From Azophilus sp965220835 (GTDB taxonomy: Bacteria; Pseudomonadota; Gammaproteobacteria; Pseudomonadales; Azotimanducaceae), in the NCBI GenBank assembly GCA_965220835.1, contig OZ244842.1, positions 2,108,001 through 2,172,000 on the forward strand: a DNA stretch of 64,000 bases, given 5' to 3'. The number at the start of each line of letters is the position of its first letter. Positions within the stretch are counted from its first letter, which is position 1. Below are positions 46,301 through 55,375 of this stretch, one piece after another. Below the pieces are notes generated by a model, which did no database searches, had not been told where the DNA came from, and worked only from the letters and a program-made list of their open reading frames with translations. The position numbers and the translations under genes were made by a program.

Positions 46301-47454
46301 GCCATGTCCAGCCGCCAACCGCGGCGCATACTGCCGAGGACCTCGTCAGCAGCCAAAAGGTTCGCCCCTTCGAAATCCAGCCACAGCTCCCGGTCAAGCC
46401 ACAGTTTGTTGTCAGCGGCGCCGACGCCGCGGCTGCGTTCCGTGATGCGCAGCTGCTCTCCCGGGCGAATGCGGAACGCAGCTAGCTGCCGCCAGTCTTC
46501 CGGCACGCCGGCTTGTTCAGGCTGCACGGAGGCCGGCCCTTCGGTTTGCGTCAAACGCTGTTGAACGTTCGGGCGGTAGCTCCAGATCTCGCTGTCGGGA
46601 AGATTCGCAACGCCGGCTTCCAAGCCAACCACATCCAGCGTGTTCTCGGCTCTCGCCCGCACAACGATTCGCCACTCGCCTGGCCGCACCTGCACGCGCA
46701 ATTGGCCATCCGCTTCGAACCGGGCGGGCAGTTCGGCATTGAGCGACAGCGGCACGAAACCCGTCGGCAACAGCGGACCAAAGAGCTCCTCGCGAATCTC
46801 GCCGGACACGTCGGCGAACAGGATGGTGGTGAGGCGGGTGGGCACGTCGTCTTCCACCAGCCGGTAGATTTCCGTGCGCACGGCGTTGCGTTGCAAATTG
46901 TCCGGCCGCGCCTCGCCGAGAAACACCCCCTGTGCGGTTCGCAAGGGGCGCGCCACCCGTTGCCCATCCACTTGCAGGGACAACAGCCCGCTGAGTGCCG
47001 GCAAGGCCAAGACCCCCGGCCGCTCCGCCCAAGCGAAGCGCCCGGCAACCCGGTGCCGGCCTGGCCCAAGCCACAAGCTGGGCGCGCCCTCGCGCAGCAC
47101 CACGCGCACCGGCCGGTCGTTCGCGGTCACCTGCTCCGGCCAATGCGCCGTGCTGCCCGGCAGCGGCAGCCACTGTTCACCGCCGTACAGCGTCCAGACC
47201 TGATCGAACCGAGCCCCGTCCGCATCGGCCTTCAGGTCAAGCTCCCCAGGCCATACGCAAGCGAAATCGGCTTCCCGCGATGCGCCGCGGTCAAAGAAGA
47301 ACGGACACTGGCGATAGGCCTTGCCCTCAAGCACCCACTGCTGCCAATCCCGCAGCGCCTCCGGCACCGCCACCTCAGCCGCCTGCACCGGGCACCAAGG
47401 GAGCCAGCCCAGCAACATCAACAGCAACCAACGCAAGCGTAGGACATTACCCAT
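43366..47454 (-). CDS. Large membrane protein of unknown function
   Basis: A 1362-residue protein I do not recognise. It has a signal peptide (about 5-26, LLLMLLGWLPWCPVQAAE) and a first periplasmic domain of about 450 residues rich in beta-type sequence. Four membrane segments follow (about 475-565), then a proline-rich stretch, two more segments (about 675-745), a second periplasmic domain of about 430 residues (containing LPLMEGETVTTPGLRRDGN-like beta strands), and about four C-terminal membrane segments (about 1170-1345). It ends in a basic tail. Base composition is chromosomal and the gene is intact, so it is real. ATG 47454 is used; GTG 47478 adds 8 residues. No catalytic motif is visible. 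It is monocistronic between convergent htpX and a divergent Rieske gene. Confidence 0.75.
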   Translation of the reverse strand: MGNVLRLRWLLLMLLGWLPWCPVQAAEVAVPEALRDWQQWVLEGKAYRQCPFFFDRGASREADFACVWPGELDLKADADGARFDQVWTLYGGEQWLPLPGSTAHWPEQVTANDRPVRVVLREGAPSLWLGPGRHRVAGRFAWAERPGVLALPALSGLLSLQVDGQRVARPLRTAQGVFLGEARPDNLQRNAVRTEIYRLVEDDVPTRLTTILFADVSGEIREELFGPLLPTGFVPLSLNAELPARFEADGQLRVQVRPGEWRIVVRARAENTLDVVGLEAGVANLPDSEIWSYRPNVQQRLTQTEGPASVQPEQAGVPEDWRQLAAFRIRPGEQLRITERSRGVGAADNKLWLDRELWLDFEGANLLAADEVLGSMRRGWRLDMAPPYRLLSARDWEDQLLVTEGAEEGQTGVELRHPYVELQALASIERNGRMPVTGWNTRFDDASISLNLPPGYKLLAAPGADLAQGSWVSGWRLLDFFLISIVTVAAWRLLGPVAGVVALLAVGLSYQEANASAWLWLNMLIAMALLRVAPEGRLRRSALVYQALSGAALVLWLVPFVAGQLRIAVYPQLEPQLEDRVPVTAAEIERGASITLSAPEPADKADLPSPLSNLPPAAPLIEELVATESAQSFPRYRPDAMLQTGPGVPAWRWNRYELSWNGPVDAGQTVRLVVAPRWLVAVLRILAVLLVLAFAALLAAAALKQRLSLPKPWWRWLAGGAKTGGLLMVASWGALLASAPPAQASLPDPQLLSELEQRLLEPPECAPRCAEVVHARINAAAEAVSMRLAVHALADVAVPLPGSEAGWRPVAVLLGDSQAGEVLRGPDGTLWVLVKAGRRSIELEGPAPPADSLEIPFPAVPRVIEAHATGWALAGIENRRLLSGSLLLARLGEGEGSQGVQPRWETSRFPTFVRVERILRFGLDWRVTTRISRIAPAEGALTLNVPLMEGETVTTPGLRRDGNSLLVSMAADEHRVSWASILPQQSPLSIKLARGQPWQEVWRALVGSAWRAQFTGVPESIGSDDAAQVHVAEFHPRPGERLTIDVHRPEPSAGPTLAFDAVSVEVALGKLSSTSSMTLEYRSTQGGQHVVRLPEGAQMLGLQIDGEQEPHQADNNELSLPILPGRHRIELDWRTSRELGLRAETPAVDLNAPASNISLQMRLPESRWLLATQGPPLGPAVLYWSELAVLVLLAFILGRLAVTPLQTRHWLLLGLGLSTYSWPVLGLVAAWLLACGARKRWPAEDAPPMLFNGVQIVIAALTVAALAALVTTLPDGLLGTPDMHVSGADSAGNSLHWFASHSKSALPVATAWSVPLWLYQALILAWALWLSFALLRWLPWAWQCFSLDGLWRRRQPRSEADV

Positions 47455-47664
47455 GGCGGCATCTTCACACCGTTCCACTCATGGGTAAAGGCTGCGGCGA
47501 AACCGGGAAACAGCCGCAGAGCGGCCACCCCAAAACCCCAGCCATCAGTGCCCAGCCTCCCGCAGCCTTCGGCAAGCCTTCGGCGAGACTTTGGCATCCC
47601 TCGAAAGCACTCCTTCAATGTGAAACAATCGAACTCGTGATCGAGCGCATCCGGAGGCTGCGGC

Positions 47665-49008
47665 ATGACCATTGAAGTGGTCAACCACACTGGGCGGGAA
47701 GTGGCCATCGCCAACTTCTCCAAGGAGCGCTACCTGTGCCCGGCCTTCATGGACCGGGAATGGGAGCGCGTTTGGCGGCGGTCTTGGCTTTTGGCGGGGC
47801 TGGAGAGCGACCTTGCCACGCCGGGCGACTTTTTCGTGTTTGACTTGGGACGCGAGCAGATTCTCGTCACCCGGGCGGCCGATGGGCAGTTGCGGGCCTT
47901 CTACAACGTGTGCCAGCATCGCGGCAATCGGCTGGTGGCCGAGGAGCGCGGCAACGTCAGCAACTTCCGCTGCGCGTACCACGCTTGGACCTACGGCCTG
48001 GACGGGGCCTTGAACGCCATCCCCTGCGAAGACCGCTTTCCCCAAGGCGTTCCTCGCCAGGAGCGGGCCCTGCGGCCCGTTGAGGTGGCTGTTTGGGACG
48101 GCTTCGTGTTCATCTGCATGGCCGAGAACCCCATGCCGCTGTTGGACTTCCTGGGCCCGGTGACCGATTGGCTGGCCCCCTATCGGTTTCGCAACATGAC
48201 CTTGGTGGAGGACCAGACCGTTCACCACCACTGCAACTGGAAGGCCGTGGTGGACAACTTCAGCGAGCTCTACCACGTGGATTTCCTGCATCCCCAGCAC
48301 AAGCGCATGGTGGACTGCTGCAACGACAGGGTGCACCTGTTTCCCGAAGGGCATACCGGCTTGGCGGTGCGGGGGGCCACCGTCAACCCGCGCTTCCCGA
48401 TTCCCGAGGAGCCCACCGACATCCAGTCCGCCCAGCTGCAGAGCCTGGGCCTGGACCCGGCCGAGTTCCGCGGGCGCGTGCTGGAAGTCCGCGAGGCCGT
48501 GCAGCGGCGCAAGCGCGAGGTGGGCTGGGACAGCGGCTACGACTACAGCCGCTTCTCCGACGACCAGCTGTCCGACGTCTGGCAGTACAACCTGTTCCCG
48601 AACACCATCTTCTCCTTCACCCCGGAGCACCTGTGGATCCTCCGTCCCCGCCCCCACGCCACGGACCCGCAGCAATGCTGGTTCGACAAGATGAGCCTGG
48701 TGCTGCACGCCGATCCAAGCTTAAGCGGGCAGACGCGCGGCATCGGCGGCCCGGCGCGGCACGGGCACAACCTCACCGATGGCCAAAAGCCCGCCGACTA
48801 CGTCCGCCCCCAGCGCGACCAGTTCGAGCACCACGCCATACTGAGCGGCGAGAAGACCATGACCGACACCATCGACCAAGACATCGAACTGCTCGGCGGC
48901 GTTCAGGCCGGCATGCGCTCGGCGGGTTTCGACAGCGTTTGGCTGAACGACGACGAGCTGCGCGTCCAGCACTTCCACAACCAGCTCGACGCGTGCATGA
49001 GAGGGTGA
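47665..49008 (+). CDS. Rieske-type aromatic ring-hydroxylating oxygenase, alpha subunit (first)
   Basis: A 447-residue oxygenase. The Rieske [2Fe-2S] centre is C83-x-H85 and C103-x2-H106 in NVCQHRGNRL and FRCAYHAWTYG. The mononuclear iron site has H204 and H209 in DNFSELYHVDFLHPQH, with the bridging Asp at about 198. GGAGG precedes the ATG by 7 bases. Such enzymes dihydroxylate or demethylate aromatic, steroid or quaternary-amine substrates using electrons from a separate reductase. No reductase, ferredoxin or beta subunit is adjacent. The RND adaptor gene starts 2 bases after the stop, so substrate and efflux may be linked. Confidence 0.9.
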   Translation: MTIEVVNHTGREVAIANFSKERYLCPAFMDREWERVWRRSWLLAGLESDLATPGDFFVFDLGREQILVTRAADGQLRAFYNVCQHRGNRLVAEERGNVSNFRCAYHAWTYGLDGALNAIPCEDRFPQGVPRQERALRPVEVAVWDGFVFICMAENPMPLLDFLGPVTDWLAPYRFRNMTLVEDQTVHHHCNWKAVVDNFSELYHVDFLHPQHKRMVDCCNDRVHLFPEGHTGLAVRGATVNPRFPIPEEPTDIQSAQLQSLGLDPAEFRGRVLEVREAVQRRKREVGWDSGYDYSRFSDDQLSDVWQYNLFPNTIFSFTPEHLWILRPRPHATDPQQCWFDKMSLVLHADPSLSGQTRGIGGPARHGHNLTDGQKPADYVRPQRDQFEHHAILSGEKTMTDTIDQDIELLGGVQAGMRSAGFDSVWLNDDELRVQHFHNQLDACMRG

Positions 49009-49009
49009 G

Positions 49010-50125
49010 TTGCGAGTTTGGCTGACCGTCATCGTCGCTTGTCTGGCGGTCGCCGGCACCTTGGGATGGTACAAGTACCAGCGCATCCAAGCCGGCATCG
49101 CCTTTGCTGCGGCCTTCCCGGAGCGAGTTGAAGCGGTGGAGGCGTTCACCGTGCTGGAAGAGCGCTGGCAGCCCACCACCCAAGTGATCGGCGAGGCGGT
49201 TGCCATTCGCTCGGTGACCGTCAAGGCCGAATTCGCCGGCACCATCGCCGAGGTCGGCTTCACGCCTGGCGCCACCGTCCAAGGCGGCCAACTGCTGGCC
49301 CGGCTGGACACCAGCGAGGAGCGCGCCCAACTGCAAGCCGCCGAGGCCGAGGCGAAGATCGCCCGCCTGGAGCTGGAGCGCAGCCGCAAGCTCCTGGCGG
49401 CCGGGCTTGGCGTGGTCGAGGATCAGGACCGGGCGGAAGCGCGCTTGGACGCCGCCACCGCCGCCATCCGCCGATTGCAGGCGGTCATCGCCAAGAAGAC
49501 CCTGCGGGCGCCGTTCGACGCCGCCGCCGGGCTGCATGAACTCAACGTTGGGCAGTTTTTGGACAAGGGCGACGTGGTGGCCCGCCTGATCGGCACCAAT
49601 GAGCGCATCTGGGTCGATTTCACGCTGCCCCAAGAGCAGGCCAACCTGGCGATTGGCGAGACCGTGGAGGTCGCCCGCAACCAAACGGCGGCGGCCATCA
49701 CCCAGGCCGAAGTCATTGCCAAGGACAGTTTCGTGAATGAGCTATCGCGCAGCGTGCGCTATCGGGCACTGGCAGAGAACCGAACGCTGGGCGCTTCGCC
49801 GGGCGCCTTGGTCACCGTGCTGGCGCCCTTGGGCGATCCCCAGACCGCCGCCATGGCGCCCGCCAACGCCGTTCGCCGGGATGCCTTTGGCGCCAAGGTG
49901 TTCGTGCTGCGGGAAGCGGAGGAAGGCGCCCCCGCCCCGGAACGGGCCGAGCAGCGCGCGGTCACCCTTGGGCCCCAGCGCGGCGGCTTGGTGGTGATCG
50001 CAACCGGCCTGCGCCCCGGCGAGCGCGTGGCCGCGGACGGCGCCTTCAAGCTGCGCGACGGGGCCTTGGTCAACGCCGGTTCTTGGAACCCGCGCGGCCT
50101 GCAAGGCACGGCCAGTGGCGGTTGA
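49010..50125 (+). CDS. RND efflux periplasmic adaptor (membrane fusion protein)
   Basis: A 371-residue adaptor with an N-terminal membrane anchor (about 3-20) rather than a lipobox, and a hairpin domain with the lipoyl-like halves VTVKAEFAGTIAEVGFTPGA and KKTLRAPFDAAAGLHELNVG. A beta-barrel domain follows (about 190-290), and a C-terminal domain with GERVAADGAFKLRDGALV. TTG 49010 follows GAGGGTGAG directly. It overlaps the pump gene by 11 bases. It would link the inner-membrane pump to an outer-membrane channel, which is not encoded in the operon. Confidence 0.92.
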   Translation: MRVWLTVIVACLAVAGTLGWYKYQRIQAGIAFAAAFPERVEAVEAFTVLEERWQPTTQVIGEAVAIRSVTVKAEFAGTIAEVGFTPGATVQGGQLLARLDTSEERAQLQAAEAEAKIARLELERSRKLLAAGLGVVEDQDRAEARLDAATAAIRRLQAVIAKKTLRAPFDAAAGLHELNVGQFLDKGDVVARLIGTNERIWVDFTLPQEQANLAIGETVEVARNQTAAAITQAEVIAKDSFVNELSRSVRYRALAENRTLGASPGALVTVLAPLGDPQTAAMAPANAVRRDAFGAKVFVLREAEEGAPAPERAEQRAVTLGPQRGGLVVIATGLRPGERVAADGAFKLRDGALVNAGSWNPRGLQGTASGG

Positions 50126-53100
50126 AGCCGGTCACAGCCCTGGCGCTGAAGCGGGCCCTGCCGCAGGTGGGGCCGCGTCTCCCGCCTTGGGCGCCAGCCG
50201 GCCCCGCTTCACCGACCTCTTCGTGCGCCGCCCGGTATTGGCGGTGGTCATCTCGCTGAGCTTGGCGCTGATCGGCGTGCGCGTCGCCATGGACATGCCG
50301 GTGCAGCAATACCCAACCATCGAAAGCGCCTCGCTGGTGATCAGCACCCCCTATGTGGGCGCGTCCGCCGAGGTGGTGCAGGGCTTCATCACCGACCCCA
50401 TCGAACGGGTGGCCGCCACCATTCCCGGCGTTGACTTCATCGCCTCCGAAACCCGGGCCGGGATGAGCCAAGTCACCGTGTTCCTGAAGCTCAACGAAGA
50501 CAGCGCCGACGCCTTGGCCGAGCTGTCCACCCGGCTCGGCCAGATTCGCTTTGAACTGCCCCAAGGCGCGGAGGACCCGGCAGTGGAAGTGCAGCGCGCC
50601 GACCGGCCCCAAGCCGGGTGGTACTTGGGCGTCAAGCTCAATGAGCGCATGAGCCGCGCTGAACTGACCGACTACCTGCGCCGGGAGGTGGCGCCCCAGC
50701 TCGCTTCGATCCCCGGCGTTCAGCAGGTCTGGATCGGCGGCGGGCGCCTGCCGGCGATGCGCATCTGGCTCGATCCGGACCGCATGACGATGTTCAACGT
50801 CAGCACCCAGGACGTGGAGGCGGCGCTGCGGCGCAACAACATCATCGCCACCATCGGCCAGGCCGAAAACGCCGATCAGCGCATCGACCTGCTGGTGAAC
50901 ACCTCGCTCACCCGAGTTGAGGAGTTCGAGCGCATGGTGGTGCGCGAGGCGCCCGGCACCCTGATCCGCATGCGCGACGTGGCGCGCATCGAGCTCGGCG
51001 AGGAGGAAGGCACCAACCTTGGCCGGCTGAACCAGCGCACCACCGTGTTTCTCGGCATCTATCCGCTGCCCGGCGCCAACGAAATCGACATCGCCGACGC
51101 CCTCTACGTGGCCCTCGACGAGATCAACGCCACCATGCCGGCAGGCCTCGTGCTGGAGATCGGCGAGGACGTGACCGCCTACATGCGCAAGGCGCTGGCG
51201 GAAATCTTCACCACCTTGGCGGAGACCGTGTTGTTGGTGGGCCTCGTGGTGGTGGTGCTGATGGGTTCGGTGCGCACCGCGCTGGTGCCCTTGGTGACCA
51301 TCCCCATTTCGCTGCTCGGCGCGGTGGCCGCCATGGCCATGATGGGGTTCTCCTTCAACCTGCTCACCGTGCTGGCCATCGTGCTGTCGGTGGGCCTGGT
51401 GGTGGATGACGCCATCGTCATGGTGGAGAACGTCGCCCGCCACATGCGCGAAGGCGCCTCGCGCACCCAGGCGGCGCTGGCCAGCTCCCGACAACTCGTG
51501 TCGCCGATCATCGCCATGACCCTGACCTTGGCCACGGTCTATGCGCCCATCGGCTTTCTGTCCGGCCTGACCGGCGTGCTGTTCAAGGAGTTCGCCTTCA
51601 CGCTGGCCGTGGCGGTGCTCATCTCCGGCATGGTGGCGCTCACGCTCTCGCCCATCATGAGCGCTTGGGTGGCGCCCGAGAAGGGCCGTGAAGCGCCCAT
51701 GACGCGCCGCGTCAACCACCTGTTCGATGCCACCCGACGGCTGTATCGCCGCCTGCTCGACGGGCTGCTGGCCAACAACGGGCCAGTGCTGTTCACCGCC
51801 GTCTTCTTCGCCTTGCTGAGCGCGCCCTTCTTCTTGCTCTCGCAAAAGGAGCTGGCGCCCACTGAAGACCAGGGCGAGATCAACGTGGCCATCACCGCCC
51901 CGCCCGAGGCTTCCCTAGAGTACACCGAGCGCTACATGACCGAGGTGGTGGACGCCATGGAAAGCCTGCCGGGCAGCGGCCTGATGTGGCAGATGGTGAT
52001 GACCAACTTCGCCTTCGGCGGCATGAAGTTCGACGATTTCGATGAGCGCGAGCTGAGCACCCAGGAAATGCTGCCGATGGCGTTCGGCGAGCTTTCCCAA
52101 GTGAGGGGCCTGACCGCCTTTCCGGTGCTGCCGTCCGCCCTGCCGAGCGCCGGGCGCTTCGACATGGAGTTCGTGGTGCTGTCATCGGACAGCGCCGGGG
52201 AAATGCTCCCCTACGCCGACCAACTCATGGACCGGGCACGGCAGACGGGCATTTTCCTGTTCGTGGATACCGACCTGCGCATCGACCTGCCCCAAGGCCG
52301 CTTCTTGGTGGACCGGGAGCGGGTGGCGGACCTCGGCATGGACTTAGCCGAGGTGAGCCGCCAGCTCGGCGCCTATCTCTCCGCCAACTACGTCAACCGC
52401 TTTGACCTCGACGGCACCGCCTACCGGGTCATTCCCATGATCGAGCGCGCCGGTCGCCCGGACCCCGACGCCCTGCTGGACATCAAGCTCCGCACGCCAA
52501 GCGGCGAGCAGGTGCCTCTGGCCGCCCTCGCCCGCCTTGACGAGACCGTCGCCCCCCGGGTGCTGGCCAAGTTCCAGCAGAAAAACGCCTTCCGCATTCG
52601 CGGTGGCCTGATTCCCGGCCGCACCAAGGAGGAGGGGCTGCAGGCGATGGAGGCGTTGGCCGCCGAGCTGCTGCCGCCCCACTACGCCATCGACTACGCC
52701 GGCGAGTCCCGCCAATTGCGCCAGGAGGGCAGCACGCTGCTCGGCGTGCTGGGCATCTCGCTGGCCTTCGTGTTCATGGCGTTGGCCGTGCAGTTCAACA
52801 GCTTCCGCGACCCCTTGGTGGTGCTGCTCGGCTCCGCCCCGTTGGCCCTGTCGAGCGCCTTGCTGTTCACTTACCTGGACCTGACCACCATCAACACCTA
52901 CACCCAGATCGGCTTCATCACCCTAGTGGGGCTGATCTCCAAGAACGCCATCCTGATCGTCGAGTTCGCCCGCCAGTTGCAAGCGCAGGGGCTGGCGAAG
53001 CTGGAAGCCATAAAGGGCGCCGCCGAGACGCGCCTGCGCCCGGTGTTGATGACCGCCGGCGCCACCGTGATGGGCCACATGCCGCTGGTGTTCGTCACCG

Positions 53101-53285
53101 GCCCAGGCGCCGAAGCCCGCAACAGCATCGGCATCGTGCTGGTGGCCGGCATGCTGCTCGGCACCCTGTTCACCCTGTTCGTGCTGCCCAGCATCTACTG
53201 CCTGCTGGCGGCGGAACGGCGCCAGGAGCCCGAGGCAATGGAATCGGCTGCGGCGGCGCCAGCCACCATTCCAAGCTTCCAATAG
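50115..53285 (+). CDS. RND multidrug efflux pump, inner-membrane subunit (AcrB/MexB-like)
   Basis: A 1056-residue HAE1-type transporter with 12 membrane segments and two large periplasmic loops. The proton-relay residues are visible as the Asp pair in GLVVDDAIVMVENVARHM and the Lys in LVGLISKNAILIVEFARQ. An unusual 25-residue Ala/Gly-rich leader precedes the conserved start FTDLFVRRPVLAVVISLSL. GTG 50115 lies within the adaptor gene, so translation is coupled. It exports hydrophobic or amphipathic compounds by proton antiport; the exact substrate is unknown, but the co-transcribed oxygenase suggests an aromatic or steroid-like compound. Confidence 0.93.
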   Translation: MAVEAGHSPGAEAGPAAGGAASPALGASRPRFTDLFVRRPVLAVVISLSLALIGVRVAMDMPVQQYPTIESASLVISTPYVGASAEVVQGFITDPIERVAATIPGVDFIASETRAGMSQVTVFLKLNEDSADALAELSTRLGQIRFELPQGAEDPAVEVQRADRPQAGWYLGVKLNERMSRAELTDYLRREVAPQLASIPGVQQVWIGGGRLPAMRIWLDPDRMTMFNVSTQDVEAALRRNNIIATIGQAENADQRIDLLVNTSLTRVEEFERMVVREAPGTLIRMRDVARIELGEEEGTNLGRLNQRTTVFLGIYPLPGANEIDIADALYVALDEINATMPAGLVLEIGEDVTAYMRKALAEIFTTLAETVLLVGLVVVVLMGSVRTALVPLVTIPISLLGAVAAMAMMGFSFNLLTVLAIVLSVGLVVDDAIVMVENVARHMREGASRTQAALASSRQLVSPIIAMTLTLATVYAPIGFLSGLTGVLFKEFAFTLAVAVLISGMVALTLSPIMSAWVAPEKGREAPMTRRVNHLFDATRRLYRRLLDGLLANNGPVLFTAVFFALLSAPFFLLSQKELAPTEDQGEINVAITAPPEASLEYTERYMTEVVDAMESLPGSGLMWQMVMTNFAFGGMKFDDFDERELSTQEMLPMAFGELSQVRGLTAFPVLPSALPSAGRFDMEFVVLSSDSAGEMLPYADQLMDRARQTGIFLFVDTDLRIDLPQGRFLVDRERVADLGMDLAEVSRQLGAYLSANYVNRFDLDGTAYRVIPMIERAGRPDPDALLDIKLRTPSGEQVPLAALARLDETVAPRVLAKFQQKNAFRIRGGLIPGRTKEEGLQAMEALAAELLPPHYAIDYAGESRQLRQEGSTLLGVLGISLAFVFMALAVQFNSFRDPLVVLLGSAPLALSSALLFTYLDLTTINTYTQIGFITLVGLISKNAILIVEFARQLQAQGLAKLEAIKGAAETRLRPVLMTAGATVMGHMPLVFVTGPGAEARNSIGIVLVAGMLLGTLFTLFVLPSIYCLLAAERRQEPEAMESAAAAPATIPSFQ

Positions 53286-53483
53286 CCAACCCGCGCCCGC
53301 AATCGCGAATCGGCGTGGTCGGCTCGCAAAACGAGTGGAATCCGCATGCTTCCCCTGCCCGGAAAGAAGCCGGAATCAGAGCCTTCCCGCCACCCCTTGA
53401 AGAGGCTCCAAGATTCAGCTCACGAGCGTGCTTCGATCTCGCACGAGGTCCGCAGTTGGCGTAATGCCCGAAGGCAAATGCAA

Positions 53484-53939
53484 CTTGGTCGATCTTGCTT
53501 CGTGTCTCGGAAAGGGTCAGAGAACGGGCGCGCAACTCATCTTTTAGCGTCATGACGTCAGCCTTGGCCAGCAATCCCGCAGCCAACAGGCGTTGGCCGG
53601 ATCTAAGCCGCTGCCTCGCAGTGTCCAACCGCGACTTATGCGACTCCAGTTCTCGCTGCAGCCGAGCGTGTTGACGCTCGCTCCGGCGCTGCTCCGCCAA
53701 GTGGAGCCGCTGGTCCAGTTCGTACTGTGAGTCGATCATGTGCAGTTGGTTCTGCAAGGCCGTCCGCCGCTCGGCCGCTCTGTCCAAGAGCTCCCGCTCC
53801 ACGGTTTGGGAGCGATCAATCCCGTCAGCGGAGGCTGCCAAGGCTCAGCCCGAAACCGCGTTCGCGCCTCCTCGCGGAAAAGAGTGTTTTCGATGAACTG
53901 TGCCAATGGACGTTGCTTCAGACAGCTAAAGCCAGCCAA
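53484..53939 (-). pseudogene. HlyD-family secretion protein remnant
   Basis: Two out-of-frame pieces of an HlyD/CvaA-type adaptor. From 53939 one frame reads FIENTLFREEARTRFRAEPW, like the N-terminus of bacteriocin-type HlyD proteins. Then, in another frame (from about 53811), comes the long alpha-helical hairpin ERELLDRAAERRTALQNQL to LSETRSKIDQ. The membrane segment and the whole C-terminal half are missing. The similarity stops near 53484, about 200 bases after the RND gene. It shows that a type I secretion system once stood here and has been deleted. Confidence 0.6.
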
Positions 53940-54034
53940 ACCGCCCTGCCGCCCTCATGCGCCACGAGCGCAACGGCTCACGCCGATGGCTGATGAGTTG
54001 CTCTTCACTCCACCTCTTGCCGGCCCTGTCTCTG

Positions 54035-55375
54035 CTAAAGGGAGCTCACAGCAGGAGCCTGATCGTCTGGTTTCGGCACGAAGTACACTCGAAGGGGATT
54101 CAGCTGCCAGCCGAATGCGGCGAAGTTCCCGAGAACGTCCATGCCCAGTTTAACTTGGGGGGTGACCTGTTCATCTTCCACCTCGGCATCGTTGAATCGC
54201 ACCCGAGGGTTGTAGCGACACTGACCAGACATTGAGGGATCAAGCCCGAACGAAAACGCGCCAATCCCGTCATTGCTTTCGAGAAACAACTTTGAGCAGA
54301 ACGTCTCGTCCAAGCCCGTGTCAACGAGCGCTGGCATAGCGCCTAGTCCCTTGGCTGACACTTCAAGAAACAGACTAAGGCTACCGCTCAGCCAAGCTCG
54401 TCGAGGCGGCAGGCCAGCCTTGCAGGGGCCAAGTTCCCCCAAGTGCAGCAGGTTCGCGCTCCAGTCGAAACACACCGAGCCGTACTGCAGCAAAAGACCC
54501 ATGCCCAATATGTTGCCCACCTCAGGAAACACCAGCTCACGGCCGCCTTTGCGATACCTGTCAGAAAGCATCGCAAGCTGATGGCGAAGGCTGAATGCCG
54601 CCAAGCGGATCTCGTCGATGCGGGCCAGCGTCATCACTTCACTGCCAGTAAGGACATAGGTGAATACATCCCCGTACGTCTCCACCGAATGTGGGGAATT
54701 CGCCGCCACCAGGCGGCTAAACAAGTTCAAAGTCGCGCCAGTGTCCACCCAGGCAATGAGTTGCCCGCCAAGCGCCCGGATGGTCGTACGGGGAGTTGGG
54801 TCGGCCCCAAGCAACCCCGCCCTCTCGGCAGCATCCGCGCTTTGCCGCCTGCTCAGCAGCACCAGCGTTTGGCTTGGCGGCCTTTCTTCACGAGGTGGAC
54901 CTTGCAACGCGAAGGCGTTGCGCTGCGTCCATTCGGAGCAAGAGCCCAAAGCACGGCCGATCAAGATGTTGCGCAGCTGGAGAAACTCGTCAGCCCGTTC
55001 GAGATAGATTTCCGGGTCGAAGGAATTCTCCCAATCGGGACAAAACGCTTGGAAGTCGCCCGCATCGGCAATGCCCTTCCCCAGAATGAACCCCAGCACT
55101 CCAAACTCCGGACAGAGGTTGTAGCCAAAGCACCGCAGATACGCATCCACTTCGACATCAGCGTTTCCTGGGTGGGAGAAGAAGGCCCGAAAATCGTTCC
55201 AAGCGGCCTCCAGATTCCCTCCTTGGAAGTTGCTGATGGCGCCGTCGAGCAGCATGCCCGGTGACGGAGAGGCGGCGACGGAAACGCTTTCGCGTCCGGC
55301 GCAAGAGCCGAGCGCGAACAGCGTCAAGGCCAATGGCACAATTACGAGCAACCGCAATAGGCCGAACAAAGCCAT
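54035..55375 (-). CDS. Lipoprotein with two retropepsin-like aspartic-protease lobes
   Basis: A 446-residue lipoprotein: signal peptide with lipobox FALGSC (C25), an alpha-helical N-domain (about 40-160), then two retropepsin-like lobes. Each lobe has a DTG active-site motif (D211 in IAWVDTGATLNLFS and D352 in PALVDTGLDETFC) and the flap-end motif ILGMGLL or LGMDVLGNFAAFGWQLNPL characteristic of that fold. Two lobes in one chain could make an active site without dimerising, as in pepsin. The ATG at 55375 has GGAAAG in front. It precedes the HlyD remnant on the same strand, so it may have served a secretion or peptide-processing system. Protease activity is inferred. Confidence 0.7.
   Translation of the reverse strand: MALFGLLRLLVIVPLALTLFALGSCAGRESVSVAASPSPGMLLDGAISNFQGGNLEAAWNDFRAFFSHPGNADVEVDAYLRCFGYNLCPEFGVLGFILGKGIADAGDFQAFCPDWENSFDPEIYLERADEFLQLRNILIGRALGSCSEWTQRNAFALQGPPREERPPSQTLVLLSRRQSADAAERAGLLGADPTPRTTIRALGGQLIAWVDTGATLNLFSRLVAANSPHSVETYGDVFTYVLTGSEVMTLARIDEIRLAAFSLRHQLAMLSDRYRKGGRELVFPEVGNILGMGLLLQYGSVCFDWSANLLHLGELGPCKAGLPPRRAWLSGSLSLFLEVSAKGLGAMPALVDTGLDETFCSKLFLESNDGIGAFSFGLDPSMSGQCRYNPRVRFNDAEVEDEQVTPQVKLGMDVLGNFAAFGWQLNPLRVYFVPKPDDQAPAVSSL

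Noticed and set aside
50115..50190. Internal start for the RND pump removing the Ala/Gly leader
   Set aside because: The conserved RND start begins about residue 31, but no ATG or ribosome site precedes it. GTG 50115 overlaps the adaptor gene as is usual for such pairs, so the longer form is kept.
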